A stretch of 64,000 bases of DNA from an uncultured Alphaproteobacteria bacterium (GCA_958295725.1 OY282368.1:2750001-2814000); one strand, 5' to 3'; positions 36,392 to 45,608 are shown, counted from the first letter of the stretch. Numbers and translations: made by a program. The notes: a model not told the origin generated them from the sequence alone.

Positions 36392-37411
36392 GTGACCTAC
36401 CCGCCCGTCTTCGTCCTGAGCACCGGACGCTGCGGCTCGACGATGCTGTCGAACATCCTGAACCGACATCCGCGCGTGCTCAGCCTCTCCGAATTCTTCA
36501 GCTTCGTCGGGATGGGTCCGTTTCGCCGTCGACGTTCGACCGGCAACCGAATGTGGAGATTCTACGGCCGGCAGCGGAGTCGGACCCGCCTGATGCTGCG
36601 AGGCAGCTATGAGGAGCTGCTGTACCCGTTCGACGACCCGAACGCCCGCTTCGCGCGCGGCAACGTGCCGCCGATTCTGTGTGCCACCCTGCCGCATCTC
36701 ACCGATCGGCACGACGCGCTGTTCGACGAGCTCGAGCCGATCGTCCGCGACCAGCCCCGGCAGCCGCCCGCCGACCACATCCGGCATCTCTTCATCTGGC
36801 TGTGCGAACGCTTCGGCTGCGACGTCTGGGCCGAACGTTCCGGGGCGTCGCTGATGTTCGCGCCCTGGCTGCTGCGCGCCTTTCCCGAGGCGCGGGTGAT
36901 CCACGTCTATCGCGACGGTCGGGAAACGGCGGTCTCGATGAGCGGCCATTACCTGTTCCGCATGATTGTGGCGACGATGCGGGTGCTCCGTACCTTGGGA
37001 ATCGACATCGTGGCATCGATGTCCAGGGGGGACCGGATCGGCCCTTGGCTGGACCCTGCGGTGAGCGCGTTCCTGAACCCCGACCGGCTGCCCTACGACA
37101 AGGTGACGCTCGCCGATTTCGCCGCCTACTGGAACGCGATGATCGAGAGGAGCGAGCGGCTGCTCGGCAACTTCCCGCCGGACCGACTGCTCAACGTCCG
37201 GTTCGAGGACATGCAGGCCGAGCCGGAGACGCAGATCCGACGTCTCGTCCGATTCGTCGGCCCGACGTTCGAGGACGAGGCGTGGCTGCGCGAGGCGGCG
37301 GCAATCCCGCGGCCGACGCCGTCGAAGTTCGAGCGGCTCCCGGCCGGCGAACGGGCCGCTGTCACCGCGGCCTGTCGTCCGGGACTCGAACGGCTCGGCT
37401 ACCCGCTCTGA
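36392..37411 (+). CDS. Sulfotransferase family protein
   Basis: A 339-residue cytosolic sulfotransferase-like protein. The PAPS 5'-phosphosulfate loop FVLSTGRCGSTMLSNIL is at residues 7-23, and the 3'-phosphate motif VIHVYRDGRETAVSMS is near 170-185. The acceptor is not predictable; bacterial members sulfate lipids, sugars or small metabolites. Translation probably starts at the GTG 36392, 11 bp after the oxygenase gene. Its 3' end overlaps the convergent DUF1499 gene by about 13 bp. Confidence 0.85.
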   Translation: MTYPPVFVLSTGRCGSTMLSNILNRHPRVLSLSEFFSFVGMGPFRRRRSTGNRMWRFYGRQRSRTRLMLRGSYEELLYPFDDPNARFARGNVPPILCATLPHLTDRHDALFDELEPIVRDQPRQPPADHIRHLFIWLCERFGCDVWAERSGASLMFAPWLLRAFPEARVIHVYRDGRETAVSMSGHYLFRMIVATMRVLRTLGIDIVASMSRGDRIGPWLDPAVSAFLNPDRLPYDKVTLADFAAYWNAMIERSERLLGNFPPDRLLNVRFEDMQAEPETQIRRLVRFVGPTFEDEAWLREAAAIPRPTPSKFERLPAGERAAVTAACRPGLERLGYPL

Positions 37412-37782
37412 AGCCGTCGGCGGAGCGCCTCGACACGCGCCCGGTTGGCGCCGAAGTCGTAGACCCCGATCCGCGATGCGGAGCGGACGTGGATCACGCC
37501 CTCCGCCGGGCAAAGGCGGCACTCCAGATCGTCGACGAATCCGAGCCGGGTCCGGCAGGCGGCGTGGACGTAGTCCTCCGTCGCCGCGACGATGACGGTG
37601 CGCGGCGCGCCGGTCAGCAGGACGTTCACGCGCTCGAAGGCGGCGGCGGCGTCCCCCGACACGGCGAACGGCGCGACGCGGCGGCGCGGCGGCGTATCGT
37701 GGCGGCTGCAAACGCAGTTGGGGCGATCCGGGCAGGGCGCGAGACAGCCGGGACATAAGCAGTTCGGCCTTGTGATTATATC
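37399..37782 (-). CDS. DUF1499 family protein, 5' end unresolved
   Basis: The C-terminal part (DDLECRLCPAEGVIHVRSAS, then RIGVYDFGANRARVEALRRRL) is clearly DUF1499, and CPDRPNCVCSRHDTP matches the family's N-terminal region. The function of DUF1499 is unknown. The gene's 5' portion lies inside a 381-bp sequence present again at 40215-40595, so this locus is one edge of an insertion. No good start codon and ribosome site are visible in frame, so the gene may be intact with an unusual start, or disrupted. Coordinates at the 5' end are approximate. Confidence 0.6.
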   Translation of the reverse strand, partial: DIITRPNCLCPGCLAPCPDRPNCVCSRHDTPPRRRVAPFAVSGDAAAAFERVNVLLTGAPRTVIVAATEDYVHAACRTRLGFVDDLECRLCPAEGVIHVRSASRIGVYDFGANRARVEALRRRLQSG

Positions 37783-38070
37783 CGCCTCACGGTTCAGAGC
37801 CTCCTGCTTGCCGACGAAGCGGGCTCCCCCGGCGAGGCACACATCATACTTGGAGCGGCGTGTCCCATCCACGCCGCCATTGGATACATGACGGCCGGAA
37901 CCCCGAGACCATCCCGGAAACCATCGCAAGCCATGCCCTTGCCGATCGTTTCGTCGCGTTTGAGCGTCGCGAGGAGGTAGGCATGGCGGAACTTGCTTAT
38001 CCATGAGAGTCGTCTTCGAGAACGGAAGCCTCCATCGTGTTGGTGCGCTTGCCGCCCGCAGCCGGGACGT
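37690..38070. repeat. 381-bp direct repeat, left copy
   Basis: Matches 40215-40595 over the full 381 bp with two visible differences (T/C near 37883 and G/C near 37961). The left part overlaps the DUF1499 coding region. The remainder holds no gene I can name, although short frames with ribosome-binding-like sequences (GAGGAGGT before ATGGCG near 37982) are present. The two copies bracket the nuclease/mobilisation island. Confidence 0.95.
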
Positions 38071-38204
38071 TCTCATCGGCAAGACAATCGTAAGTATATG
38101 ATTTTCAATGGATTATTATCTAGAAGGCATTCGTGGTTATGCCTCTCAATATGCCGCGCCAGCGCCTTGTGGCCGGACGGTTTAGGCCGCGGTCGTGGCG
38201 TCCG

Positions 38205-39353
38205 TCACCGCTTGCTGCTGTTTTGCGAGCCTTCGCGCGACCAGTCAGAAGCAATGAACTCCAAGGCTTGGGCCGCACCGCCGCAATACTCGTCACGCTC
38301 GGCCTGCTTCGGCGACAACAAAATGCGGTAGCGGTCCATCATTCTGTTTATGTTGAGGTAGGCCGCAGGAGCATGGGGGAACGTACCGTCGTCGCCTCTT
38401 ACGTACACGCCATAGCGGATGCCATCCGTAACGATGAGCCTCTGGCATTCGCCCCGCTCCTTCCCCTCCTCGTCGGCGTAGTCTTGCGCTTGCGGTTTGG
38501 CGGGCAAGCAAGCGTGGTCGTATCTTTTGACCTCGACCACCGCGGCGAGATTCTTGTCCTTTCTAGGCAGTCGACTAAAGAGGGCGAGGTCCATCCGATT
38601 CCATTCAACGGCCATGCGCTGCGGCGTCCACCCCAGCGCTCTGAGTAGCGGCACCACCAAGTAGGCCACCGTTTCGTGCTCGGTGGGCCTTGTGCCGCTT
38701 CGCTGGTACCAAGAAGCGATGCGCTGTAGCTCGCTTAAATCTTCGGTAAGGGCGTTGATCGAGCTTGCTGCGACGCCTTTGTCGAACAGGTGGTTGGCGA
38801 CTTCGGAAGTCTCAACTTGGGGGAGGCGATTCTGCCCACTTTGAGGGAGATCAACAGGATCGCGTTCCAGCCTGCATTGAGCAACTTCGAGGTTGTCTAT
38901 CCACACTCTAACAGGGCTCTCTTCGCTGAGCTTCTGAACCGTGTCGCCCCACTTCATCGCGTGGGTCTTGAACACTTCTGGTTTGCGATCGTGACAGCGA
39001 TAGTCCCACAGCCAACGTACAGGCCGCACGAACTGAAGATCCCAGCCATCGACGTCTCCGAAGTGGTCGTTCCAGCGACAATCGCCGACGACTTTACCTA
39101 CTCCGTAGACGTGGCTTGTGCCCAAGCGCAAAACGACGAAGTCGCCATTTTCTATCTCTTCGTGGAATCCCCTAATTTGGCCAATCTTCCTAGTGGACCA
39201 GCCATCTTTCTCCAGCTTGGCCTCGCAGCCGGGCCACGACCCGCTGCTGCCTGGGCCAAAACAGATCACATCCCAATCCAAGCAAACATCGCAGTAGGAG
39301 CGATTTGTGTCTCCGGCCGCCACCTGCCATATGGTTGCGCTACCTGTGTCCAT
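38205..39353 (-). CDS. Candidate modification-sensing restriction nuclease: PUA/EVE-like domain plus PD-(D/E)XK domain
   Basis: A 382-residue protein. Residues 7-115 (IWQVAAGDTNRSY, FGPGSSGSW, GDFVVLRLGTSHVYGVGKV) look like a PUA/EVE-type barrel, a fold that reads modified bases. Residues 222-330 resemble the N-terminal nuclease domain of type I restriction subunit R: Glu227 in the leading helix, Asp255 in MDLALF, Glu274 and Lys276 in AVVEVKR, then LIVTDGIRYGVYV. No methyltransferase or motor subunit is nearby, so a single-protein, type IV-like activity against modified foreign DNA is inferred. Visibly lower GC than the flanks and position inside the repeat-bounded island indicate horizontal acquisition. 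Confidence 0.6.
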   Translation of the reverse strand: MDTGSATIWQVAAGDTNRSYCDVCLDWDVICFGPGSSGSWPGCEAKLEKDGWSTRKIGQIRGFHEEIENGDFVVLRLGTSHVYGVGKVVGDCRWNDHFGDVDGWDLQFVRPVRWLWDYRCHDRKPEVFKTHAMKWGDTVQKLSEESPVRVWIDNLEVAQCRLERDPVDLPQSGQNRLPQVETSEVANHLFDKGVAASSINALTEDLSELQRIASWYQRSGTRPTEHETVAYLVVPLLRALGWTPQRMAVEWNRMDLALFSRLPRKDKNLAAVVEVKRYDHACLPAKPQAQDYADEEGKERGECQRLIVTDGIRYGVYVRGDDGTFPHAPAAYLNINRMMDRYRILLSPKQAERDEYCGGAAQALEFIASDWSREGSQNSSKR

Positions 39354-39535
39354 AAATGTCCCCGTCCTTTGCTAGCCGGTGCCACGACGTCGCCAAGTGG
39401 CGACGAGCCTATACTTGGACATAGACCTCGCAGGCCTTCATGTGCGCGTAGACCAGCGACCATGATCCTCGGAATGGAAGACATCCTAGCAGAACGAGGG
39501 TGGGAGTATTCCACGGTGCGCAACTCGTAGGCGAA

Positions 39536-40214
39536 CTACCGGCCAAGGCCGCCACCCGGACCAAGAGGGCCACGACTCCCGCCACGCCACTCGCGCTCGT
39601 GGGACAGTTGGTTCTCTACTTCATTGCGCAGCAGCTCGTAGCGCTCCGGGTCCAAGTCGGGCTCGGCGAACTGATCGAGCAGGGCCAGTAGCGGATCGCC
39701 GTCGTCGATGGCGTCCGCTGGCGGGCACCCTTGTTGTCGCGCACGGATCGCGTTGACCATGAACTTGGATCGCTCCGCCATCGCTTGCTCCCATTGGTAT
39801 TCCGCGACCGTCTTGTGCCGGCGCTGGGTTTTCTCGACCGGCTCGCCCCGCGTAATCGCCTAGTCGAGCGATCTCACGCACTCGTCGTGCCATGCGTCCT
39901 GCAGCCCCCTGAGAGGCTGCTTTGGATGCCCAGTGGCCGCGCCGAGCGCTTGGATGCTCTTGCGAGTCGCGACCACGCGCTTGCCGCTCCGGGCGTTTGC
40001 GAAGATCGGCGCTGCGAACACGTCCACAACGCCGCCGCCGCTCGCTTCATCGATATCAAACCTGGCGGCGAAAACTCCGCCGATGTTGCGCTCGGCGAAG
40101 AACACGGCCGCCTTCATCGCCGCGGTCACCTTGGGCGACCGCGGATCGAATCGCTCGTCGCCATACCACTCCGGCGTCACGCCGAACTGACAGTGAAGCG
40201 CGACGGCGGCGTTC
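39536..40214 (-). pseudogene. Plasmid mobilisation protein (MOBV, Pre/Mob family) remnant
   Basis: The internal part of a relaxase: ALHCQFGVTPEWYGD, then FDIDEASGGGVVDVFAAPIF, then LQDAWHDECVRSLD. This resembles the Mob_Pre domain of small mobilisable plasmids, including the segment that carries catalytic-site histidines and acidic residues. An in-frame TAG at about 39860-39862 interrupts it, after which the same frame resumes with EKTQRRHKTVAEYQWEQAMAER, the coiled-coil C-terminal part. The N-terminus is cut off exactly at the 381-bp repeat. It is clearly non-functional and marks the island as plasmid-derived. Confidence 0.6.
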
Positions 40215-40595
40215 CGGCGTATCGTGGCGGCTGCAAACGCAGTTGGGGCGATCCGGGCAGGGCGCGAGACAGCCGGGACATAAGCAGTTCGGCCTTGTGA
40301 TTATATCCGCCTCACGGTTCAGAGCCTCCTGCTTGCCGACGAAGCGGGCTCCCCCGGCGAGGCACACATCATACTTGGAGCGGCGTGTCCCATCCACGCC
40401 GCCACTGGATACATGACGGCCGGAACCCCGAGACCATCCCGGAAACCATCGCAAGCCATGCCCTTGCCGATCGTTTCGTCGCGTTTCAGCGTCGCGAGGA
40501 GGTAGGCATGGCGGAACTTGCTTATCCATGAGAGTCGTCTTCGAGAACGGAAGCCTCCATCGTGTTGGTGCGCTTGCCGCCCGCAGCCGGGACGT
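40215..40595. repeat. 381-bp direct repeat, right copy
   Basis: Second copy of the sequence at 37690-38070, in the same orientation, offset by exactly 2525 bp. Its left edge abuts the mobilisation remnant. To the right, 40596-40878 holds no gene I can support, only a short imperfect tandem (GGCAGACTCTC twice near 40660-40692). Confidence 0.95.
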
Positions 40596-40878
40596 GCGCG
40601 ACCGACCGTCGCCGTCATGACCTCCCGGTTGAAGGAGCGAGCGGAACACGAGACCGCGCCGGCAGACTCTCGTGGACTGGCAGACTCTCATGGAATAAGC
40701 AGGGTAGCGGAATGTCCGCTCGACCAGTGGAGCGAGGCCAGCGGGTATCGCGGGGCCTTCGGTGCCGGATTCGTTCCCGGGGGCCGTGAATCGATTCGGC
40801 GTCGCCGGCCCGGTCTTCGCAACGGCCGCGAACCGGCTCACCGTCGGGCACCCGTGGGCGGGCTCCGGGGAAGGAAGG

Positions 40879-41757
40879 TCACAGGGTGCGCAGCAATCCA
40901 CCGCCGATCAGACGCAGCGTCTCCAGTGCGCCGAATTCAATGCGCGGGTCGGCGACCGGGAAGCCTGCCCCCTCGATGCGGTCGAGATAAGCCTCATAGA
41001 TGCCGCGCATGAGCAGCGCGGGCCGCATGGCCCGTCGCTCCGAGAGCGGCAAGGCTTCGCTCGCGGCGTCGAAATGGCGTCGCGCCACCGCGCCAAGGGT
41101 GCCGCAGACCTTGTCGACCCCGGGCGTACTCGTGATCGCCTCCGGTGCGATAGTCGCGAGACCCTGGCGATCGAGCAGCTCCCGCGGCAGGTAGATTCTG
41201 CCGCGCTTGGCGTCTTCCGCGACGTCGCGAAGGATATTGGTGAGCTGAAAGGCTTGGCCGAGATGGCGGGCAAAGAGAGGAATGGTCCGCCCGCGATATC
41301 CGAAGATTTCCACCGACAGCAGGCCGACGCAGCCGGCGACGCAGTGGCAGTACCGCTCGAGTTCGGCGAGACTCGGGCGCAGCATGGCGCCGCCGACGTC
41401 CATTTCGAAACCGTCCAGTATTTCCAGGAAATGGTGCTCCGCAAGTCCGAAGCGCGCGACCGGGCCGGTGAGCGCACGAGTCACCGGATGGCGCGGCATG
41501 CCGCGATAGAGTGCCCGGATTTCACCGCGCCAAGCCTCGATCAGCGCACATGACAGGGCGCGGTCCTCGATCTCGTCGGCCACATCGTCGACCTCCCGGC
41601 AGAAGGCATAGAGCGCGAGCATCGCCTCGCGCTTCTCGCGCGGGAGCAGCACCATCGGCAGGAAGAAGGAAGACCCCGAAGCCCTGGCGACTGCGGCGGC
41701 ATAGCGCTTCGGGTTGCGAGCGTCCGGGATCGGCAGGTCGTCCGCCAAGTTCACCAT
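40879..41757 (-). CDS. hpnD: Presqualene diphosphate synthase HpnD
   Basis: A 292-residue trans-isoprenyl synthase that joins two farnesyl diphosphates to presqualene diphosphate in hopanoid synthesis. The two Asp-rich motifs are present: REVDDVADE near residue 52 and NILRDVAEDAKRGRIYLP near 165. Its start overlaps the hpnC stop by 7 bp, so hpnC and hpnD are co-translated. The usual third gene, hpnE, is not downstream; the region there is the edge of the repeat-flanked island. Confidence 0.9.
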   Translation of the reverse strand: MVNLADDLPIPDARNPKRYAAAVARASGSSFFLPMVLLPREKREAMLALYAFCREVDDVADEIEDRALSCALIEAWRGEIRALYRGMPRHPVTRALTGPVARFGLAEHHFLEILDGFEMDVGGAMLRPSLAELERYCHCVAGCVGLLSVEIFGYRGRTIPLFARHLGQAFQLTNILRDVAEDAKRGRIYLPRELLDRQGLATIAPEAITSTPGVDKVCGTLGAVARRHFDAASEALPLSERRAMRPALLMRGIYEAYLDRIEGAGFPVADPRIEFGALETLRLIGGGLLRTL

Positions 41758-42608
41758 GCCCCGACGATGCCGCTCACCGCACAGCTCAGACGGCCCAGTC
41801 TGGAGACCCTGACCCGACTTGCCAGGGGATCGTCCCGCGCCAGCCTGCGGTGAAGCGCCCAGGCCTGCTTGACGATTACCGCGCACTCCCAGCGGAACCG
41901 CCGCCGGCCGACCGAACTCGGCATCGCCTCGGCGCGGCCCAGGAGGCCGGCGGTCCCTTCGAGGCAGCGATCAATGGTCCGGCGCAGCGACGGGCTCGCC
42001 CGCGCGCCCGCGAGCTGCGCCACGCCGCCGCCGGCCTCACGGAGCCAGGGCTCGGGCAGGTAGACGCGATCGAGCGTGAGGAAATCCTTCTTGCAGTCCT
42101 GCAAATGGTTCAACACCTGGAGCGCGTTGCAGAGCGCGTCCGAGCCCTCCAGATCGGCGCGCCGGGTCTCGCCGTGGATGTCCATCATGACCCGGCCGAC
42201 CGAGGAGGCCGAGCGCCGGCAGTAGTCCATCAGCTCGTCCCAGCTGTCATAGCGCCGCTTGGTCGCGTCCTGGATGAAGGCGGAAAGCAGGTCGCGCCCG
42301 TGGTGCGCAGAGCATCCGGTCTCGATCAAGCTCCTGTGGTAGGGCACGGCCCAATCGGGTAGAGCCGCCTCGTCCTCGCCGAGAGCATCGCTCGCCATCC
42401 GCAGCTGCGCGACTTTCTCGGCAGCCCGGATATGCGGCGAATCGGCGATGTCGTCGGCCGTGCGCGCGAATAGGTAGAACGCGTGCACATGGGTCCGGCT
42501 CGCTGCGGGGATGAGGAACGAGCCGACCGGAAAGTTCTCGCTGTTCGCCCGAATCAGCGTGTTCTCGGTGCGCGCCGCCGAGTCGAGCCTCGGCGAGGGT
42601 GGGGCCAT
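41751..42608 (-). CDS. hpnC: Hydroxysqualene synthase HpnC
   Basis: A 285-residue squalene-synthase-like enzyme that converts presqualene diphosphate to hydroxysqualene. ENFPVGSFLIPA, then FARTADDIADSP with the first Asp motif, and QVLNHLQDCKKDF with the second, are visible, the last in the modified form of HpnC. The start is uncertain. The ATG at 42608 precedes family sequence by about 20 residues; ATGs at 42650 and 42716 would extend it, and none has a clear ribosome site. Confidence 0.85.
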   Translation of the reverse strand: MAPPSPRLDSAARTENTLIRANSENFPVGSFLIPAASRTHVHAFYLFARTADDIADSPHIRAAEKVAQLRMASDALGEDEAALPDWAVPYHRSLIETGCSAHHGRDLLSAFIQDATKRRYDSWDELMDYCRRSASSVGRVMMDIHGETRRADLEGSDALCNALQVLNHLQDCKKDFLTLDRVYLPEPWLREAGGGVAQLAGARASPSLRRTIDRCLEGTAGLLGRAEAMPSSVGRRRFRWECAVIVKQAWALHRRLARDDPLASRVRVSRLGRLSCAVSGIVGAW

Positions 42609-42931
42609 CCGGGCGGGCCAAGCCAGGAAGCAGGCGATCGGCGTGCGCATGTCCAGAGAGCCCGATTGCGCCAGCACTGAACCGTCGACATGGCCCAAGC
42701 TTACCATGGGTTTCAAAGTATCGCTAATTCTTCAATGGGTTAGAAGGGAAGAACCCAGCGTATGGCGCTACATTCCGGCCAGCAACGGTAATTTTCGCGT
42801 GGTCGGAAGCAGACATTTCCATTTTTTGACGTTCCGAACGAACATGAAGGCCGAATAGCGGATCGGGCGAGGACATGGAACTCCTGTAACAAACGGTATG
42901 CTGCCGATTTGCGTTTCTCGAAACAGGAGTG

Positions 42932-43066
42932 GCAGCACCGGTTGTAGCGCCAAGCGAAGCTGGCGAGATAGCGTTCGGTGTGATCGGGTCCGAGCGTGCG
43001 ATGGGTTCCGGTGATCGCGCTCTTGAATGATGCGCGATGCGATAGCATCACGGGCGTCGTTACCCG
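42932..43066 (-). pseudogene. IS1595-like transposase remnant
   Basis: A short decayed stretch reads SFKSAITGTHRT and LGPDHTERYLASFAWRYN, which resembles the C-terminal end of IS1595/ISXO2-type transposases (GTH..., RYL.EF.FRYN). No N-terminal part, terminal inverted repeats or target duplication is visible. The surrounding 42.7-43.1 kb is less GC-rich than its neighbours and holds no intact gene. Confidence 0.5.
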
Positions 43067-43102
43067 CTTCGAGTCCGCGATGAGCGTATTGGAGAGTTTG
43101 AG

Positions 43103-44062
43103 ATGAGCGCATTGGACGAGTTTCCCATGTCGGCTCCGGAGGCAGTTGATCCGGACATCGCCCCGGCGGAGGGCATCGCCTTCATCGACGGCGATTACCG
43201 GCCGCTCCGCGACGCGAAGATCTCCGTCCTCGACTTCGGGTTCACGCGCTCCGACTGCGCCTTCGATACGCTGAAGGTGTGGGACGGCGGGTATTTCCGC
43301 CGCGACCTCCACATCGACCGGTTCCTGACTTCGTGCGAGACGCTGCGGCTGGACCTACCGGTGTCGCGCGAGGAACTGACCGGGATTCTGGACGAATGCG
43401 TGCGGCGCTCCGGCCTTCGGCGCGCCCTGGTGAAACCGGTCTGCACCCGCGGCTTGCCGGCGCCGGGCTCGCGGGACCCGCGGGACGCGACGCCCAACTT
43501 CTTCGCCTACGCCCAACCCTATTCCGACACCATCAAGAAAGAAGTCCAGGACAGGGGACTCGACCTGATCGTCGCCTCGGCGCCGCGAATCTCGCCTGAC
43601 GCGGTCGATCCCAGGATCAAGAACTACAACCGGCTCGATTTCGTGGCTGGCCTGTTCGAGGCCTTCGACCGGGGCGGCGACAACGTGTTGATGCCCGACG
43701 AGGACGGCAATATCACCGAAGGGCCCGGATTCAACGTCTTCGTCGTCAAGGACGGCGAAGCCGTTACGCCGGGTCGCGGAATGCTGGAGGGCGTCACCCG
43801 CGAGGTCGCCTTCAGGCTTTGCGAGGAGCTGCAGATCAGGACCCGCGTCGCCCCGGTGCCGACGGCGGCCTTGAAAGGCGCCGACGAGGCGTTCATCACG
43901 TCGACGGCGGGCGGGATCATGCCGGTAACGGCGATTGACGGCGAACCGCTCGGCGACGGCGGGCCCGGCCCCAGAACCGGGCAGATCCGCGATCTCTACT
44001 GGGCGAAGCACGACGACCCGGAGTGGATGACGCCGATCGACTATCGGACTCGGGCTCCATAG
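43103..44062 (+). CDS. Class IV aminotransferase (branched-chain or D-amino acid type)
   Basis: A 319-residue PLP enzyme. FGFTRSDCAFDTLKVWDG is the typical N-terminal segment, Lys173 in RIKNYNRLDFVAGLFEA is the PLP lysine, and ITEGPGFNVFVV carries the conserved Glu. The arrangement is nearer to the D-amino acid / (R)-amine group than the copy at 12.5 kb, but the substrate cannot be fixed. It is preceded by the transposase remnant; the start has a weak GAG-rich site. Confidence 0.85.
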   Translation: MSALDEFPMSAPEAVDPDIAPAEGIAFIDGDYRPLRDAKISVLDFGFTRSDCAFDTLKVWDGGYFRRDLHIDRFLTSCETLRLDLPVSREELTGILDECVRRSGLRRALVKPVCTRGLPAPGSRDPRDATPNFFAYAQPYSDTIKKEVQDRGLDLIVASAPRISPDAVDPRIKNYNRLDFVAGLFEAFDRGGDNVLMPDEDGNITEGPGFNVFVVKDGEAVTPGRGMLEGVTREVAFRLCEELQIRTRVAPVPTAALKGADEAFITSTAGGIMPVTAIDGEPLGDGGPGPRTGQIRDLYWAKHDDPEWMTPIDYRTRAP

Positions 44063-44090
44063 AGAGGGCGCGGGGCGCCTGCGGTCCCGT

Positions 44091-45608
44091 TCAACGCCCC
44101 GGCACCGTGTTTCGCGCCAGGGCCGCGACGGGGATCAGCATCAGCGCCCATACGGTCATGACGAAGTAGTCGTTGGCGTAGCCCACCATATCGGCGTGCC
44201 GCGAGATCTGGGATTCCAGCATCGCGATGCCGGACAGGCTCCCGAGGTCCCACGGATTCAGGTTCTCCGGCAGGCGGAAGAGCTCGTTGAAGGGACCGGC
44301 GCGCTCGGTCAACGACGCCTGGCTCGCGGTGGCGAAGCGGACGAACAGGGTCACGGCGACCGAGATGCCGATGGAGGTTCCGAAGTTGCGCACCAGCGAA
44401 AACAGCGCCGCCCCTTCCGTGCGGCGCTCCCGCTCCAACGTGGAATAGGTGATGGTGATGATCGACATGAAGATGAACCCCATGGCGATCCCCTGGAGGA
44501 AACTCGGCCAGACGATGTCCCAGATGCCGATACCGAGATCCCAACGGGACATGGCCCAGGTCGTGAAGGCCTGCAGCAACAGGCTCGCCATCAGCAGCTT
44601 CCGGCAATCCACCCTGCCGACGAAGCGGCCCGCGACCGACAGGCCGGCGATCTGCCCCAGCCCGCGCGGCAGCAGGAGCAGGCCGATGGTCAGGGCCGGA
44701 AAGTCCCTCAGGTCCTCCAGCATGTTCGGAAGCAGGACCATGGGGATATAGATCAGTGGGCTGTAGACGAACATCGTGAACAGTCCGACGGAAAAGTTCC
44801 GGTTCCGGAAAATGCCCGGGTCGAGGAAGGGATCGCGGGCCGTCAGGATATGGGCGAGGAAGACGTAGAGCCCGAGCCCGGCGACCGTGGTCAGGACGAC
44901 GATCTCGGTCGACTCGAACCAGTCCAGCCGCTGTCCCTGGTCCACCGTAAGCTGGGCGGCGCCGATGCCGAAGGTCACGGCGGCGAAGCCGAACCAGTCG
45001 AACCGCGGCACGCGGTCCGAGGCCCACTCGGGCACGACCGCCAAGCTGGCGAAAAACGAGAAAACGGCGAGCGGCACCATGGCCAGGAATATCAGCCGCC
45101 AGTCGCCGACTTCGGTCAGATAGCCGCCCACCGTCGGCGCGACGACGGGTCCCACGATCAGCCCGACGGACCATACCGCCATGGCCATGCCCTGTTTTCT
45201 CCTGGGATAGATATCCAGGGAAATGGCCTGCGTGAGGGCGATCAGGGGGGCGCCGGCCAGCCCTTGCATGATGCGCCAGATCACGACCTCCTCGAGGCTG
45301 GTCGAAGCGCTCAGCAACAGGCACGAGACGATGAAACACCCGATGCAGAAAAGGAACAGACGCTTGCGCCCGAACCGCGCGGAGAGCCAGGCCGTCGGCG
45401 GGATCCCGATCGCCGAGGCGACGATGTTCCCGGTCACGACCCAGGATATCTGGTCGATGCTGGCCGACAGGTCGCCCTGCATCTGCGGCAGGGAAACGAG
45501 GATGATCGTCTGCGTGCTGGCGTAGACGGCGCCGGAGAAGACGACGATCGTCAGGATCAGCGCGCGTTCGAAGGAAGAACGGGAATCCTCGGCCTCGGGC
45601 GTGACCAC
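44091..45608 (-). CDS. EmrB/QacA-type MFS multidrug efflux transporter
   Basis: A 505-residue DHA2-family proton antiporter with about 14 membrane spans. The N-terminal half has the motif LSARFGRKRLF and the antiporter motif GLIVGPVVAPTVGG. It is paired with the membrane-fusion gene upstream (60 bp), the EmrAB arrangement that exports hydrophobic drugs or uncouplers across both membranes with an outer channel. Translation starts at a GTG. No TolC-like gene or regulator is adjacent. Confidence 0.88.
   Translation of the reverse strand: MVTPEAEDSRSSFERALILTIVVFSGAVYASTQTIILVSLPQMQGDLSASIDQISWVVTGNIVASAIGIPPTAWLSARFGRKRLFLFCIGCFIVSCLLLSASTSLEEVVIWRIMQGLAGAPLIALTQAISLDIYPRRKQGMAMAVWSVGLIVGPVVAPTVGGYLTEVGDWRLIFLAMVPLAVFSFFASLAVVPEWASDRVPRFDWFGFAAVTFGIGAAQLTVDQGQRLDWFESTEIVVLTTVAGLGLYVFLAHILTARDPFLDPGIFRNRNFSVGLFTMFVYSPLIYIPMVLLPNMLEDLRDFPALTIGLLLLPRGLGQIAGLSVAGRFVGRVDCRKLLMASLLLQAFTTWAMSRWDLGIGIWDIVWPSFLQGIAMGFIFMSIITITYSTLERERRTEGAALFSLVRNFGTSIGISVAVTLFVRFATASQASLTERAGPFNELFRLPENLNPWDLGSLSGIAMLESQISRHADMVGYANDYFVMTVWALMLIPVAALARNTVPGR

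Noticed and set aside
40319-40618. Minus-strand frame of about 99 codons within the right 381-bp repeat
   Set aside because: The composition is protein-like, but no family, start signal or conservation is visible; the plus strand of the same segment also looks weakly coding, so neither is called.
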